From CAYFJO01 sp964343305 (GTDB taxonomy: Bacteria > Planctomycetota > Planctomycetia > Pirellulales > Pirellulaceae): a stretch of DNA of 8,078 nt. Every line of letters begins with the position of its first letter. Within the stretch, counting starts at the first letter, position 1. Below are positions 1 through 6,508 of this stretch, in pieces. Location of the stretch: NCBI GenBank assembly GCA_964343305.1, contig CAYFJO010000471.1, positions 1 to 8,078 of the forward strand, written 5' to 3'. Both the position numbers and the translations under genes were made by a program. The notes beneath the pieces were generated by a model that was not told the origin of the DNA, did no database searches, and saw only the letters and a list, made by a program, of their open reading frames with translations.

Positions 1-450
1 GAGAAAGAACTATTGCGGATCGGCGAGCGTTTTGGACTCCGCGGCGCGGAAATTGACAAGTTGAACAACGCGTCACTTACCAAGGAGCGAAAGAAGACCG
101 TCGATCAGGTTCTGGCCAAACTCAAAGACATGACGTTGTCGGTCGTGGATGGTGACTTCCCGCGTGAGGTATTGGGAAGCCAGAATCTGACATTTGCCCA
201 ATACAAAATGCCGTCGAGGCGAAATCGCTCTCAATCGTATGATGCGAAATTGAATGGCCCGGCGCCGAAGAAACAGGGCATTCTAAAATTCGGCGCTTTA
301 TCGTCAAAATCGAAGGACTCGTCGAACCAGATCGCCCATGGTTCGCAAGATAACTCTTCGCAGCGAATTCTTGTGATGCTATCGGGACTCGCTCTCGCAG
401 TTGTTGGCTTTGCTGCCGCGCGTCGTTGGCGTTTTAGCGCCTCACGTTGA
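1..450 (+). CDS. C-terminal part of an unrecognised membrane-anchored protein (5' truncated)
   Basis: The frame is open from the first base to the TGA at 448-450, so the true start lies upstream. A TTG at 13 is a possible start codon, but nothing favours it. The visible 149 residues begin with a charged, probably helical stretch (about residues 1-45, rich in Lys, Glu and Leu). A basic, low-complexity, Ser/Lys/Asn-rich linker follows (about 70-120), then one hydrophobic segment (about 123-139) and a short basic tail containing ARRWR. A single C-terminal membrane helix followed by arginines suggests a protein whose bulk faces the periplasm with the tail inside. It could also be a C-terminal sorting signal, although I see no PEP or LPXTG motif before it. 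I do not recognise the family and assign no function. It is separated by nearly 290 bp from the next gene, so it is probably the end of its own unit. Confidence 0.6.
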   Translation, partial: EKELLRIGERFGLRGAEIDKLNNASLTKERKKTVDQVLAKLKDMTLSVVDGDFPREVLGSQNLTFAQYKMPSRRNRSQSYDAKLNGPAPKKQGILKFGALSSKSKDSSNQIAHGSQDNSSQRILVMLSGLALAVVGFAAARRWRFSASR

Positions 451-518
451 TTCCGCGAATGGCCGAATAGCCCCTGCGCGTCTCGATTCCCTCGCCAATG
501 TCTCTGAGTTATGAGGAA

Positions 519-595
519 CCTAGCGCGGATTATTCACTAACCCGACGCGCAAGCGAGGGGTCGTGAACGGCGGTTCATGAATAATCCGGGCTAGG
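519..595. repeat. 77-bp palindromic element in the spacer before the protoglobin gene
   Basis: The arms at 519-536 and 578-595 (CCTAGCGCGGATTATTCA on the left) are inverted copies matching at 17 of 18 positions. The 41-base centre contains a smaller hairpin, TGAAC-GGCG-GTTCA (564-577), and a GC-rich stretch at 541-560. The element lies 69 bp after the stop of the upstream gene and ends 63 bp before the TATAAT box of the next. As RNA it would form a strong stem, but no U tract follows, so it does not look like a standard intrinsic terminator. I infer a small non-autonomous repeat. Confidence 0.7.
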
Positions 596-657
596 CCACC
601 TCAGTCGGCGATGGCAATTGTTACTGGACGCGACACGCTGTATGTTGGGATTTCTTG

Positions 658-663
658 TATAAT
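658..663 (+). promoter_or_regulatory. Consensus -10 box (TATAAT) upstream of the protoglobin gene
   Basis: A perfect TATAAT lies in a locally AT-richer stretch 73 bp before the protoglobin ATG. No good TTGACA-like -35 box sits 16-18 bp upstream; the nearest candidate there (635-640, ACGCTG) is poor, so an activator may be needed or the site may be fortuitous. Transcription would begin near 670, at the left arm of the stem-loop at 669-698. Confidence 0.45.
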
Positions 664-668
664 CGGAA

Positions 669-698
669 AAGTGGGCCATGCATGGCTGTTTCCCACTT
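669..698 (+). promoter_or_regulatory. Stem-loop / nested palindrome at the predicted transcript start of the protoglobin gene
   Basis: AAGTGGG (669-675) pairs perfectly with CCCACTT (692-698). The loop largely consists of a second palindrome, the perfect 12-base GCCATGCATGGC at 675-686, which shares one base with the left arm. It may act as DNA, as an operator overlapping the start site, or as RNA, as a 5' hairpin that protects or controls the leader. Which of these applies cannot be decided here. Confidence 0.4.
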
Positions 699-736
699 CA
701 TTATCCCCGGTGAACAAACAACTCGAAGGACGGTGA

Positions 737-1315
737 ATGATGCAAAGAATCGACGAACCCCGTTTGGAATCGGATCTCGAATATCGTTTTGGATACTTAA
801 CGGAGTTCGTTGGGTTTACCGAGGACGATATCGCCACGATCCACGGCGCTGCGGAACATTTGGCACCGCTCGTCCCCACTCTTGTTGATGCTGTGTATGA
901 CAAATTGTTTTCGTACGACGCTACGAAACGTCACTTTGTCCCCAGACAGTCAGGCTACGAAGGTCCAGTTCCTGACAGCATCGACACGCTCACGCAAGAC
1001 CATGAAATGATCAAGTTCCGAAAACAACACCTCGGCCGATACCTGACGCGCCTCGTGAGCGAACCGTATGATGCAAAGATGCTCGGCTATCTCGACCTGG
1101 TGGGAAAAATCCACACTCCGAAGGCCGGCAGCGAACAACTCGATGTGCCGCTTGTCCAGATGAATGCACTCATGGGGTTCGTATCCGACGCACTTATTTC
1201 AACCATCCTCGGTCTGGGTCTCGATGCAGACGCAACTGCTCGCACAATTCGGGCATTCAACAAGCTGTTGTGGTTACAAAACGACCTCATTACGCATCAT
1301 TATCAAGCTGTGTGA
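737..1315 (+). CDS. Protoglobin (single-domain heme protein)
   Basis: This 192-residue protein has the length and layout of the protoglobin family, the one-domain relatives of globin-coupled sensors. Such proteins bind O2, CO or NO through heme in the cytoplasm. The N-terminal part (YRFGYLTEFVGFTEDD, about residues 17-32) matches the family's pre-globin and A-helix region. His126, in KIHTPKAG, is the expected proximal heme ligand on helix F. A helical C-terminus follows (NKLLWLQNDLITHHY). There is no transmitter, methyl-accepting or cyclase domain, so it is not a fused sensor. The start is chosen because GAAGGA (725-730) lies 6 bases before ATG 737; a second ATG follows immediately and would shorten the protein by one residue. 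It seems to be a single-gene unit with its own TATAAT box. It may sense, store or detoxify a gaseous ligand; the sequence does not say which. Confidence 0.85.
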   Translation: MMQRIDEPRLESDLEYRFGYLTEFVGFTEDDIATIHGAAEHLAPLVPTLVDAVYDKLFSYDATKRHFVPRQSGYEGPVPDSIDTLTQDHEMIKFRKQHLGRYLTRLVSEPYDAKMLGYLDLVGKIHTPKAGSEQLDVPLVQMNALMGFVSDALISTILGLGLDADATARTIRAFNKLLWLQNDLITHHYQAV

Positions 1316-1595
1316 AAAGTTGGCGAAGAGAAGGTTGGACTGCCAGCAAAGATGGAAAACGCGATTGCTCCCGGTCGCAGCAAGGGATCGGAGCCAAGAA
1401 GCGACCTTCGCGCTTTCTCTGAGTTCGTGCATCGGTGCCCCTCTAGCCGGCTCAAACATCCATCGCATGCGGCAGTCGGCGCTGGCTATTTACACGCGAT
1501 TTCGGCATTCATGGTGGCAAATCGGTGGCAACAACTGCACGATAGAACCAACGTAAATTCATTGCTGAAAGCTCGATCCACAATCTCGTCGGCGT

Positions 1596-1630
1596 AGACG
1601 CACGAGTTGATTGGACCGTGGTCTGCGTCT
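1596..1630. repeat. Inverted repeat AGACGCA / TGCGTCT in the operon leader region
   Basis: AGACGCA (1596-1602) and TGCGTCT (1624-1630) are perfect inverted copies 21 bases apart. A nested GACC-GT-GGTC lies at 1614-1623. There is no U tract, and it lies 200 bp before the start of the next gene. It could be a weak RNA structure, a decayed mobile palindrome or chance. Confidence 0.3.
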
Positions 1631-1821
1631 CTCAAATCGCGTGAGATTCTATGTCCATGAAAAGTGGGACGTGGTATTGCGCCACTAAAGCAACTAGACT
1701 TTCATTCAGTGATTTCAAACCGTCCACAAACCACACACCATTAGCTTTAAAGCGCCGAGTCTGGACATCAATTAGCGACACTCAACAGACACACGTCGCT
1801 GAAAATTTTGAAGGAAGTTGC

Positions 1822-1825
1822 GGAG
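1822..1825 (+). promoter_or_regulatory. Ribosome binding site (GGAG) that fixes the start at 1831
   Basis: GGAG lies 5 bases before ATG 1831, and AAGGAAG (1811-1817) lies a little further upstream. The open frame extends back to an ATG at 1651, but those 60 extra residues look neither like a signal peptide nor like the family, while a hydrophobic leader begins exactly at 1831. Confidence 0.6.
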
Positions 1826-1830
1826 TAACA

Positions 1831-4800
1831 ATGACAAGTTTTCTGACGAACGTTCTCGTACTGACCGTTTTGGCGGCACCGCCGGCGGATGACAAGGGCG
1901 ATGCCCTGAAGTCGATCGAGCGATTCCGTGGTGGGCGGCATTGGGTGGATGCGAAGACCGATGCTGCCAAGTCGCCTGAAGAATCATTGAAGTGTTTTCA
2001 GATCGAACCGGGATTGCGGATCGAATTGGTGGCCGCCGAGCCGTTGGTGATGGACCCGGTGGCGATCGCGTTTGACGAGCGCGGGAGGATGTTTGTTGTC
2101 GAGTACGGCGACTATCCGACCGGACCGGAGAAGGAAGGTGATCCACCGCTGTCGCGAGTCGCGATGCTGGAAGACACCGACGGCGACGGCCGCGCGGACC
2201 GGCGTCACGTGTTTGCCGATCGGCTGACGTTCGCTCACAGCCTGATGGCATACAGGGGTGGTATACTTGTCGGCGCGCAGACGGAAGTCATCTTTCTCAA
2301 GGACACCGATGGTGACAACAAGGCCGACGTGCGAGACGTATTCTTCAGCGGCTTCACGCCGGCACACCCGCAGATGCAGATCGGCAATCCGCGCTGGGGT
2401 CTCGATAACTGGATTTACCTGAACTACGGGGCGGGGAAGATCGCGGTAGGACGGAATTCCACTGCGTCCGGGACGGATTCCAAATCCGTCCTACAAATGC
2501 CGCGAAAGGAGTTTCGTTTTCATTCGCTCACAATGGAATTCGGTCCGGCCAGCGGGCTGGGCCAGTTTGGCAACACGATCGACAACTTCGGGCATCGCTT
2601 CTTCTGCACGAATCGCAACCCGATCATGACGGCACCGATTTCGTACGCACAGTTGCAGCGTAACCCTTTCGTCCCCATTGCGAAGGACCAGTACGATGTC
2701 GGGCCGTCCGGCGGCGACACGCGGGTCTATCCGCTGGTCGAGATGAAAAGCAACTACCTGTCGCACGCCGGTACGCACACATCGGCCTGCGGGACAACGG
2801 CGTACCGCGGCGACTTGTTGGGCGCCAAGTTTGAAAACAGCGTGTTTGTTTGCGAGCCGATCGGGCACCTTGTCACGCGTTCGATCATCAAGCCCACAGG
2901 AGCCACGCTGACCGCCGAGCGTGCGCGGCCCAAGGCCGATTTCCTTGCCTCGACAGACACCTGGTTCCGGCCGGCGAGCCTCGCAACAGGTCCGGAAGGA
3001 GCCCTCTATCTGGCCGACATGTACCGGCTATGGGTCGAACATCCGAAGTTCCTGCCGGAAGAAATCGCAAAGCGACTCGACTGGCGGGCCGGTGACAATC
3101 GAGGCCGCATCTGGCGCATCGTCCCGGAAGACGGGCAGGTCAAGCCACAACGATTTGATCCGCCCAAAACAACCGTAGATCTCGTCGGGATGCTCGCTGA
3201 TACCAACGGTTGGCGGCGGCAATTGGCTCAGCGACTGCTGGTCGAGAGTCAAGCGAAAGACGCCGTGCCAAAACTCCGCGAACTGTTACGCAATGGCACG
3301 AGCGCATTTGCGCGATTGCACGCGCTGTGGACGCTCGACGGGCTTAGCGCGCTGACCGCTGTGGATGTGAGCAAGGCGTTTGATGACTCGAACGTTCATG
3401 TTCGACGCGACGCCGTCAAGTTGTCTACGCGGTTTCTGAAAGACGACGCATCGTTGCTGGACCGCGTGGCAGGGCTTGCCGACGACGAAGACGCGCGAGT
3501 TCGTTTTCAAGTGGCGCTGGTTCTGGGCGAAACCAACGATCCACGCGCGACTGCACTGCTGACAGCGATCGCCTTGCGCGACGGTGGTGATGATTGGTTT
3601 GTGACGGCGATTCTGACGTCAACGAAGCAGCGGAGTGGTGCGATATTGGCGAGGTTGGTTGGAGTCCCGCCTCTGGGCGGCAGCCAAGACCGGCAAAGTC
3701 TGGCACTCCAACACAACCAACTTGTTCGCGAGTTGGCGACCGTTGTCGGCGCGCGGGGCGATCTGGATGAACTCGCACTCGTTCTGAAAACGATTGGCAG
3801 CGCCAAGCAAACTGGGGTGTGGTGGCAAACATCTGCGCTGAGCGGATTGGCGACCGGATTGCCGCGTCATCAGGGAAAACTGGGACGAACCAGCCTGCCG
3901 AAACTGCTGGCCAATCCGCCCAAAGAGTTGGCCGATTCCGTTTCGCCAGTGCGGGCGTTGCTTGCCCGAACCGCTAGCGTGGCGCTCGACAACAAGTTGG
4001 CCGTCGCAGACCGCGTCGCGGCGGTTGAATTGCTCGGATATCAGCCGTTCGATCAATCGGCTGCTGCCTACGAAAAGTTGCTGGCGAGCGATCAGCCTGT
4101 CGAGGCGCAACTGGCCTGCGTCACGGCGATGCAGCGTAGTGGCAGTGACAAGGCGGCGGCGATCGTACTGGATCGCTGGCGGACGCTGGGACCGAGTGTC
4201 CGCGGTCCGGCACTCGAACTGCTATTGCGACGAACGGGTACAACGCGGCAGGCGCTGGAAGCGATGGCCGCTGGCGTGATCAGTCCAGCCGTGATCGATA
4301 TCGATCGGCGAGTGCGTTTGTTGCGGCATCAGGACGCTGCGATCAAATCGCTGGCCGAAAAGCTGCTCGGTGGCGCCGTCTCGGCTAACCGCCGAGAGGT
4401 TGCAAAGCAGTACAAGTCGGCTCTGACGATGAAAGCGTCCGCCAAAGCGGGGCTGGTTGTGTATGACCGCAACTGCGCGAAGTGTCACCGCATCGATGGT
4501 CGCGGGCATGAAGTCGGCCCGGACGTTAGTGACGTCCGCAACCGCTCGCGTGAAGCTTTGCTGTACGACATTCTTGATCCAAATCAGAAGCTCGAACCAC
4601 GCTTCACCGATTACGCTGTTGTGACGGTCGATGGCCGTATCTTCAATGGATTAGTGGTTTCGGAAACCGCCGAGGCCGTGGTCCTGCGACAGGCCGAAGG
4701 CAAACAGCAGGTGATTGCCCGCAATCAAATTGAAGAACTTGGCGCCAGCGGAAAATCGATGATGCCAGAAGGTGTCGAAAAAGAAATCACTGTCCAGCAG

Positions 4801-4842
4801 ATGGCCGACTTGTTGGAATACCTCAAGTCACGATTTGAGTAG
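1831..4842 (+). CDS. PVC-type putative dehydrogenase with HEAT-like repeats and C-terminal c-type heme domain
   Basis: The product has 1003 residues and is exported. Residues 4-19 form a hydrophobic leader, though without the usual positive charge before it. Residues about 50-432 match the Pirellula/Verrucomicrobium putative membrane-bound dehydrogenase domain (TIGR02604 type, related to sorbosone/NHL propellers). They include two Asp-rich, probably Ca-binding loops (DTDGDGRAD at 115-123, DTDGDNKAD at 158-166), GQFGN at 244-248 and ADMYR at 395-399. Residues about 448-830 are helical HEAT-like repeats. The end is a TIGR02603-type heme domain with CAKCH at 882-886; Met977 or Met978 is the likely axial ligand. 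The role is probably periplasmic oxidation of a polyol or sugar with electrons passed to the heme; the substrate is unknown and activity is inferred. Two palindromic elements are read in frame, adding about residues 206-222 and 610-630, both in places where the family varies. It is the first gene of a likely four-gene unit. Confidence 0.85.
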   Translation: MTSFLTNVLVLTVLAAPPADDKGDALKSIERFRGGRHWVDAKTDAAKSPEESLKCFQIEPGLRIELVAAEPLVMDPVAIAFDERGRMFVVEYGDYPTGPEKEGDPPLSRVAMLEDTDGDGRADRRHVFADRLTFAHSLMAYRGGILVGAQTEVIFLKDTDGDNKADVRDVFFSGFTPAHPQMQIGNPRWGLDNWIYLNYGAGKIAVGRNSTASGTDSKSVLQMPRKEFRFHSLTMEFGPASGLGQFGNTIDNFGHRFFCTNRNPIMTAPISYAQLQRNPFVPIAKDQYDVGPSGGDTRVYPLVEMKSNYLSHAGTHTSACGTTAYRGDLLGAKFENSVFVCEPIGHLVTRSIIKPTGATLTAERARPKADFLASTDTWFRPASLATGPEGALYLADMYRLWVEHPKFLPEEIAKRLDWRAGDNRGRIWRIVPEDGQVKPQRFDPPKTTVDLVGMLADTNGWRRQLAQRLLVESQAKDAVPKLRELLRNGTSAFARLHALWTLDGLSALTAVDVSKAFDDSNVHVRRDAVKLSTRFLKDDASLLDRVAGLADDEDARVRFQVALVLGETNDPRATALLTAIALRDGGDDWFVTAILTSTKQRSGAILARLVGVPPLGGSQDRQSLALQHNQLVRELATVVGARGDLDELALVLKTIGSAKQTGVWWQTSALSGLATGLPRHQGKLGRTSLPKLLANPPKELADSVSPVRALLARTASVALDNKLAVADRVAAVELLGYQPFDQSAAAYEKLLASDQPVEAQLACVTAMQRSGSDKAAAIVLDRWRTLGPSVRGPALELLLRRTGTTRQALEAMAAGVISPAVIDIDRRVRLLRHQDAAIKSLAEKLLGGAVSANRREVAKQYKSALTMKASAKAGLVVYDRNCAKCHRIDGRGHEVGPDVSDVRNRSREALLYDILDPNQKLEPRFTDYAVVTVDGRIFNGLVVSETAEAVVLRQAEGKQQVIARNQIEELGASGKSMMPEGVEKEITVQQMADLLEYLKSRFE
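2446..2494. repeat. GTAG...CTAC double-hairpin element inside the dehydrogenase gene (in frame)
   Basis: The outer arms GTAGGACGGA (2446-2455) and TCCGTCCTAC (2485-2494) are perfect inverted copies. Inside are two hairpins: GGACG (2449-2453) with CGTCC (2465-2469), and GGACGGATT (2471-2479) with AATCCGTCC (2483-2491). Having GTAG beside one hairpin and CTAC beside the other, inverted, is the layout of a REPIN (paired REP sequences). It is read as the peptide from Val206 to about Gln222, rich in Ser, Thr and Gly, which adds a flexible loop between propeller segments without shifting the frame. Confidence 0.65.
3658..3712. repeat. Double-hairpin palindromic element inside the HEAT region (in frame)
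   Basis: The ends GTTGGAGT (3658-3665) and ACTCCAAC (3705-3712) are perfect inverted copies. Between them lie two hairpins: CCGCC-TCTG-GGCGG (3667-3680), and GCC-A-AGAC with GTCT-GGC (3683-3704, one bulged A, seven-base loop). It is read as VGVPPLGGSQDRQSLALQHN, a Pro/Gly/Gln-rich stretch set between two helices of the HEAT-like array. The helical pattern resumes at once with LVRELATVVGARGD, as expected for an insertion that kept the frame. Confidence 0.65.
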
Positions 4843-4898
4843 TAGTGGAATTCGCCAGAATTCCCAAGTCAGAAAGGATTTCTGGCGAAATCCACTAC
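4842..4898. repeat. 57-bp REPIN-like element between the dehydrogenase and dimethylformamidase-like genes
   Basis: The long arms 4842-4863 and 4877-4898 match at 20 of 22 inverted positions, beginning GTAGT and ending ACTAC. Each half folds on its own: GGAATTC-GCCA-GAATTCC (4847-4864) and GGATTTC-TGGC-GAAATCC (4876-4893), both perfect 7-bp stems with 4-base loops. The element overlaps the last base of the dehydrogenase stop codon and ends 20 bp before the next ATG. As RNA it could slow decay or partly separate expression of the two genes. No U tract follows, so it is not a standard terminator. Confidence 0.75.
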
Positions 4899-4918
4899 GC
4901 CAATTATTAACTAATACC

Positions 4919-6481
4919 ATGAATGCAAACAACTCATCTGAAATCAACCGACGTGACGTGCTGAAAGGAACGGCGGCTGCGTCGCTGTCCGTTGTCGCGT
5001 CATCTTTGACACCACAGACGTCGAGCGCCGCCGCACCCGCCGCGAAAGCCGAACGCTCGTTGATCCAACGCGAGAACGAGAAGCCCGGCGCACGCGACTG
5101 GCAACTAACTCGCGTGCGCATCAACAAGGGCAAGTACCGCACGTCGCTGGTCGAGGGCTACTGTTCGCACCAGTCGATTCCGGCGGGCGAGACGTTGCGC
5201 ATCTATGTCAGCACTGAGCCAGTCCGCAAGTTCACGATCGACGTGTATCGCATGGGATACTACGGCGGGGCCGGCGCGCGACACATGACGAAGCTCGGAC
5301 CGCTTGCGGGAACCACGCAACCGGTGCCGGAAATGGGTCCCGCTCCGGGCCGGCTGCGCGAATGTCGCTGGGAGCCGAGCGTCGAGTTGAAGATTCCGAA
5401 AGACTGGCCGAGTGGCGTTTATCTCGGCAAGTTCACGACGATTCCGGAATCGAAATCCGAGCCGTACTGGCAGAGTTACGTGATCTTCATCGTACGGGAC
5501 GATCGTCCGGCAGACGTTTTGTTCCAGTGCAGCGATAACACGTGGCAGGCCTACAACCGCTGGCCGGAGAACGAGTCGCTTTACACGCACCCTGACGGCG
5601 CCCACGCGCCGGGCGTTGCAGTCAGCTTCGATCGTCCGTACGGGAAATACACGCAAATCTTCGATGCGGCGCAGTCGATCGGATCGGGTGAGTTTCTGCT
5701 TTTTGAGTTTCCGCTCTGCTACTGGCTGGAACAGCACGGCTACGACGTCACGTACGGCTCGAACAGCGACACGATCGAGGCTGATTTCATAACACGATGC
5801 CGCGCGTTCATCAGCGTCGGACACGACGAGTACTGGGATCTGCGCCAGTATCGCGCCGCCGAGGCTGCCATCGATGCCGGCGTGAACTTTCTGTGGCTCT
5901 GCGGCAATTCGGTGTTTATCGTCTCGCCGTTCTCGCCAAGTTCCAGCGGCTCTGCGAAGCGGATTATCACCCGCGCCGGCTGCTATGGACCGCTGCGAGA
6001 TGACGAGATTGAGTCGTATGCCGCGATGTTTGCCGGGTTGACCGACAAGGGACCGGACGAGCGCAACATCATCGGCGCCCGCAGCGTCGTGCCGTTCAAC
6101 GGCGGTGGCGACTGGACGTGTACGAAACCGAGTCACTGGGTATTCGCGGGCACCGGCATGAAGCGCGGCGAGAGCATCCCCGGTCTCGTCGGCTGGGAGC
6201 ACCATGGTGAACCGGACCTGGAGCGCAAGGGGCTGGAAGTGCTCGCCGAAGGTTCCGTCTGGGCCGGCGGCACGCGTGAAGGACATTACACGGCGACGAT
6301 TTTCCCCGGCCCGAAAAGCAACTTCGTCTTCAACGCGGCGACGATCTTCTGGTCGCAGGATCTATCGACACCGCCCGGCCACATTCTGCCGTGGTCGCAC
6401 TGGAGCCGACCGCACGGCCCGGACCAACGCGTGCAGAGGATGACACACAACCTGCTGCGGCGCGCACTGAAGCCAACATGA
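4919..6481 (+). CDS. Tat-exported N,N-dimethylformamidase beta-subunit-like protein
   Basis: This 520-residue protein begins with a twin-arginine signal (INRRDVLKG at 9-17, then a hydrophobic Ala/Ser-rich stretch ending near AAAPAAKA), so it is probably exported folded, perhaps with a bound metal. The rest resembles the C-terminal domain family of the N,N-dimethylformamidase large subunit (PF20254 type). Landmarks are an EGY-type start of the first beta domain, YRMGYYGGAGAR, TWQAYN at 208-213 and GHDEYW at 301-306. Characterised members hydrolyse small formamides with an iron centre; this protein's substrate is unknown and I cannot assign the metal ligands by eye. ATG 4919 is chosen because it begins the Tat signal. 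The frame opens further back to 4772, but that extension runs through the palindromic element and overlaps the previous gene. No Shine-Dalgarno sequence precedes 4919, so it may depend on translation of its neighbour or on leader-independent initiation. Confidence 0.75.
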   Translation: MNANNSSEINRRDVLKGTAAASLSVVASSLTPQTSSAAAPAAKAERSLIQRENEKPGARDWQLTRVRINKGKYRTSLVEGYCSHQSIPAGETLRIYVSTEPVRKFTIDVYRMGYYGGAGARHMTKLGPLAGTTQPVPEMGPAPGRLRECRWEPSVELKIPKDWPSGVYLGKFTTIPESKSEPYWQSYVIFIVRDDRPADVLFQCSDNTWQAYNRWPENESLYTHPDGAHAPGVAVSFDRPYGKYTQIFDAAQSIGSGEFLLFEFPLCYWLEQHGYDVTYGSNSDTIEADFITRCRAFISVGHDEYWDLRQYRAAEAAIDAGVNFLWLCGNSVFIVSPFSPSSSGSAKRIITRAGCYGPLRDDEIESYAAMFAGLTDKGPDERNIIGARSVVPFNGGGDWTCTKPSHWVFAGTGMKRGESIPGLVGWEHHGEPDLERKGLEVLAEGSVWAGGTREGHYTATIFPGPKSNFVFNAATIFWSQDLSTPPGHILPWSHWSRPHGPDQRVQRMTHNLLRRALKPT

Positions 6482-6508
6482 CCTGAATTTCGCAGGAGAC
6501 CGACACAT

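Larger units (their letters stand above)
1316..1830. other. 515-bp intergenic region without a convincing gene
   Basis: Short open frames occur on both strands (for example 1352-1597 +), but none has a good ribosome site, a recognisable protein or the composition of the neighbouring genes. I see no tRNA, no clear intrinsic terminator after the protoglobin gene and no convincing -35/-10 pair. The stretch from about 1650 to 1830 is AT-richer than its surroundings and probably holds the promoter and leader of the downstream operon. Three small structures are visible: a 7-bp stem (1596-1602 with 1624-1630), a perfect palindrome GCTTTAAAGC (1744-1753), and a 6-bp stem AGCGAC/GTCGCT (1774-1779 with 1795-1800) just upstream of the ribosome site. 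Confidence 0.6.

Noticed and set aside
1334..1346. Match of 12 of 13 bases to the reverse complement of the right end of the 3658-3712 element
   Set aside because: There is no second arm or hairpin around it, and matches this short are expected by chance in 8 kb.
1352..1597. Possible 81-residue gene in the long spacer
   Set aside because: It has no ribosome site, no recognisable motif and overlaps an equally plausible frame at 1164-1556. I treat it as non-coding.
1774..1810. Stem AGCGAC/GTCGCT followed by GAAAATTTT as a possible terminator
   Set aside because: The stem is only 6 bp with a 15-base loop, the T run is four bases, and it lies directly before a ribosome site, where a terminator makes little sense.
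1651..1830. 60-residue N-terminal extension of the dehydrogenase frame
   Set aside because: It has no signal-peptide character, no ribosome site at 1651 and AT-rich non-coding composition. ATG 1831 has GGAG at the right distance and starts a hydrophobic leader.
4379..4397. Perfect 7-bp hairpin TCTCGGC-TAACC-GCCGAGA in the dehydrogenase gene
   Set aside because: It encodes residues that look like ordinary family sequence (VSANRRE) and lacks flanking inverted ends, so it is probably coincidental.
4772..4918. 49-residue N-terminal extension of the DMFase-like frame
   Set aside because: It overlaps the end of the previous gene and reads through the palindromic element. The Tat signal begins at 4919.
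5105..6286. 393-codon open frame on the minus strand
   Set aside because: It is a long antisense frame created by GC-biased codon use of the gene on the opposite strand. Its Arg/Ala/Val-rich translation resembles no family.
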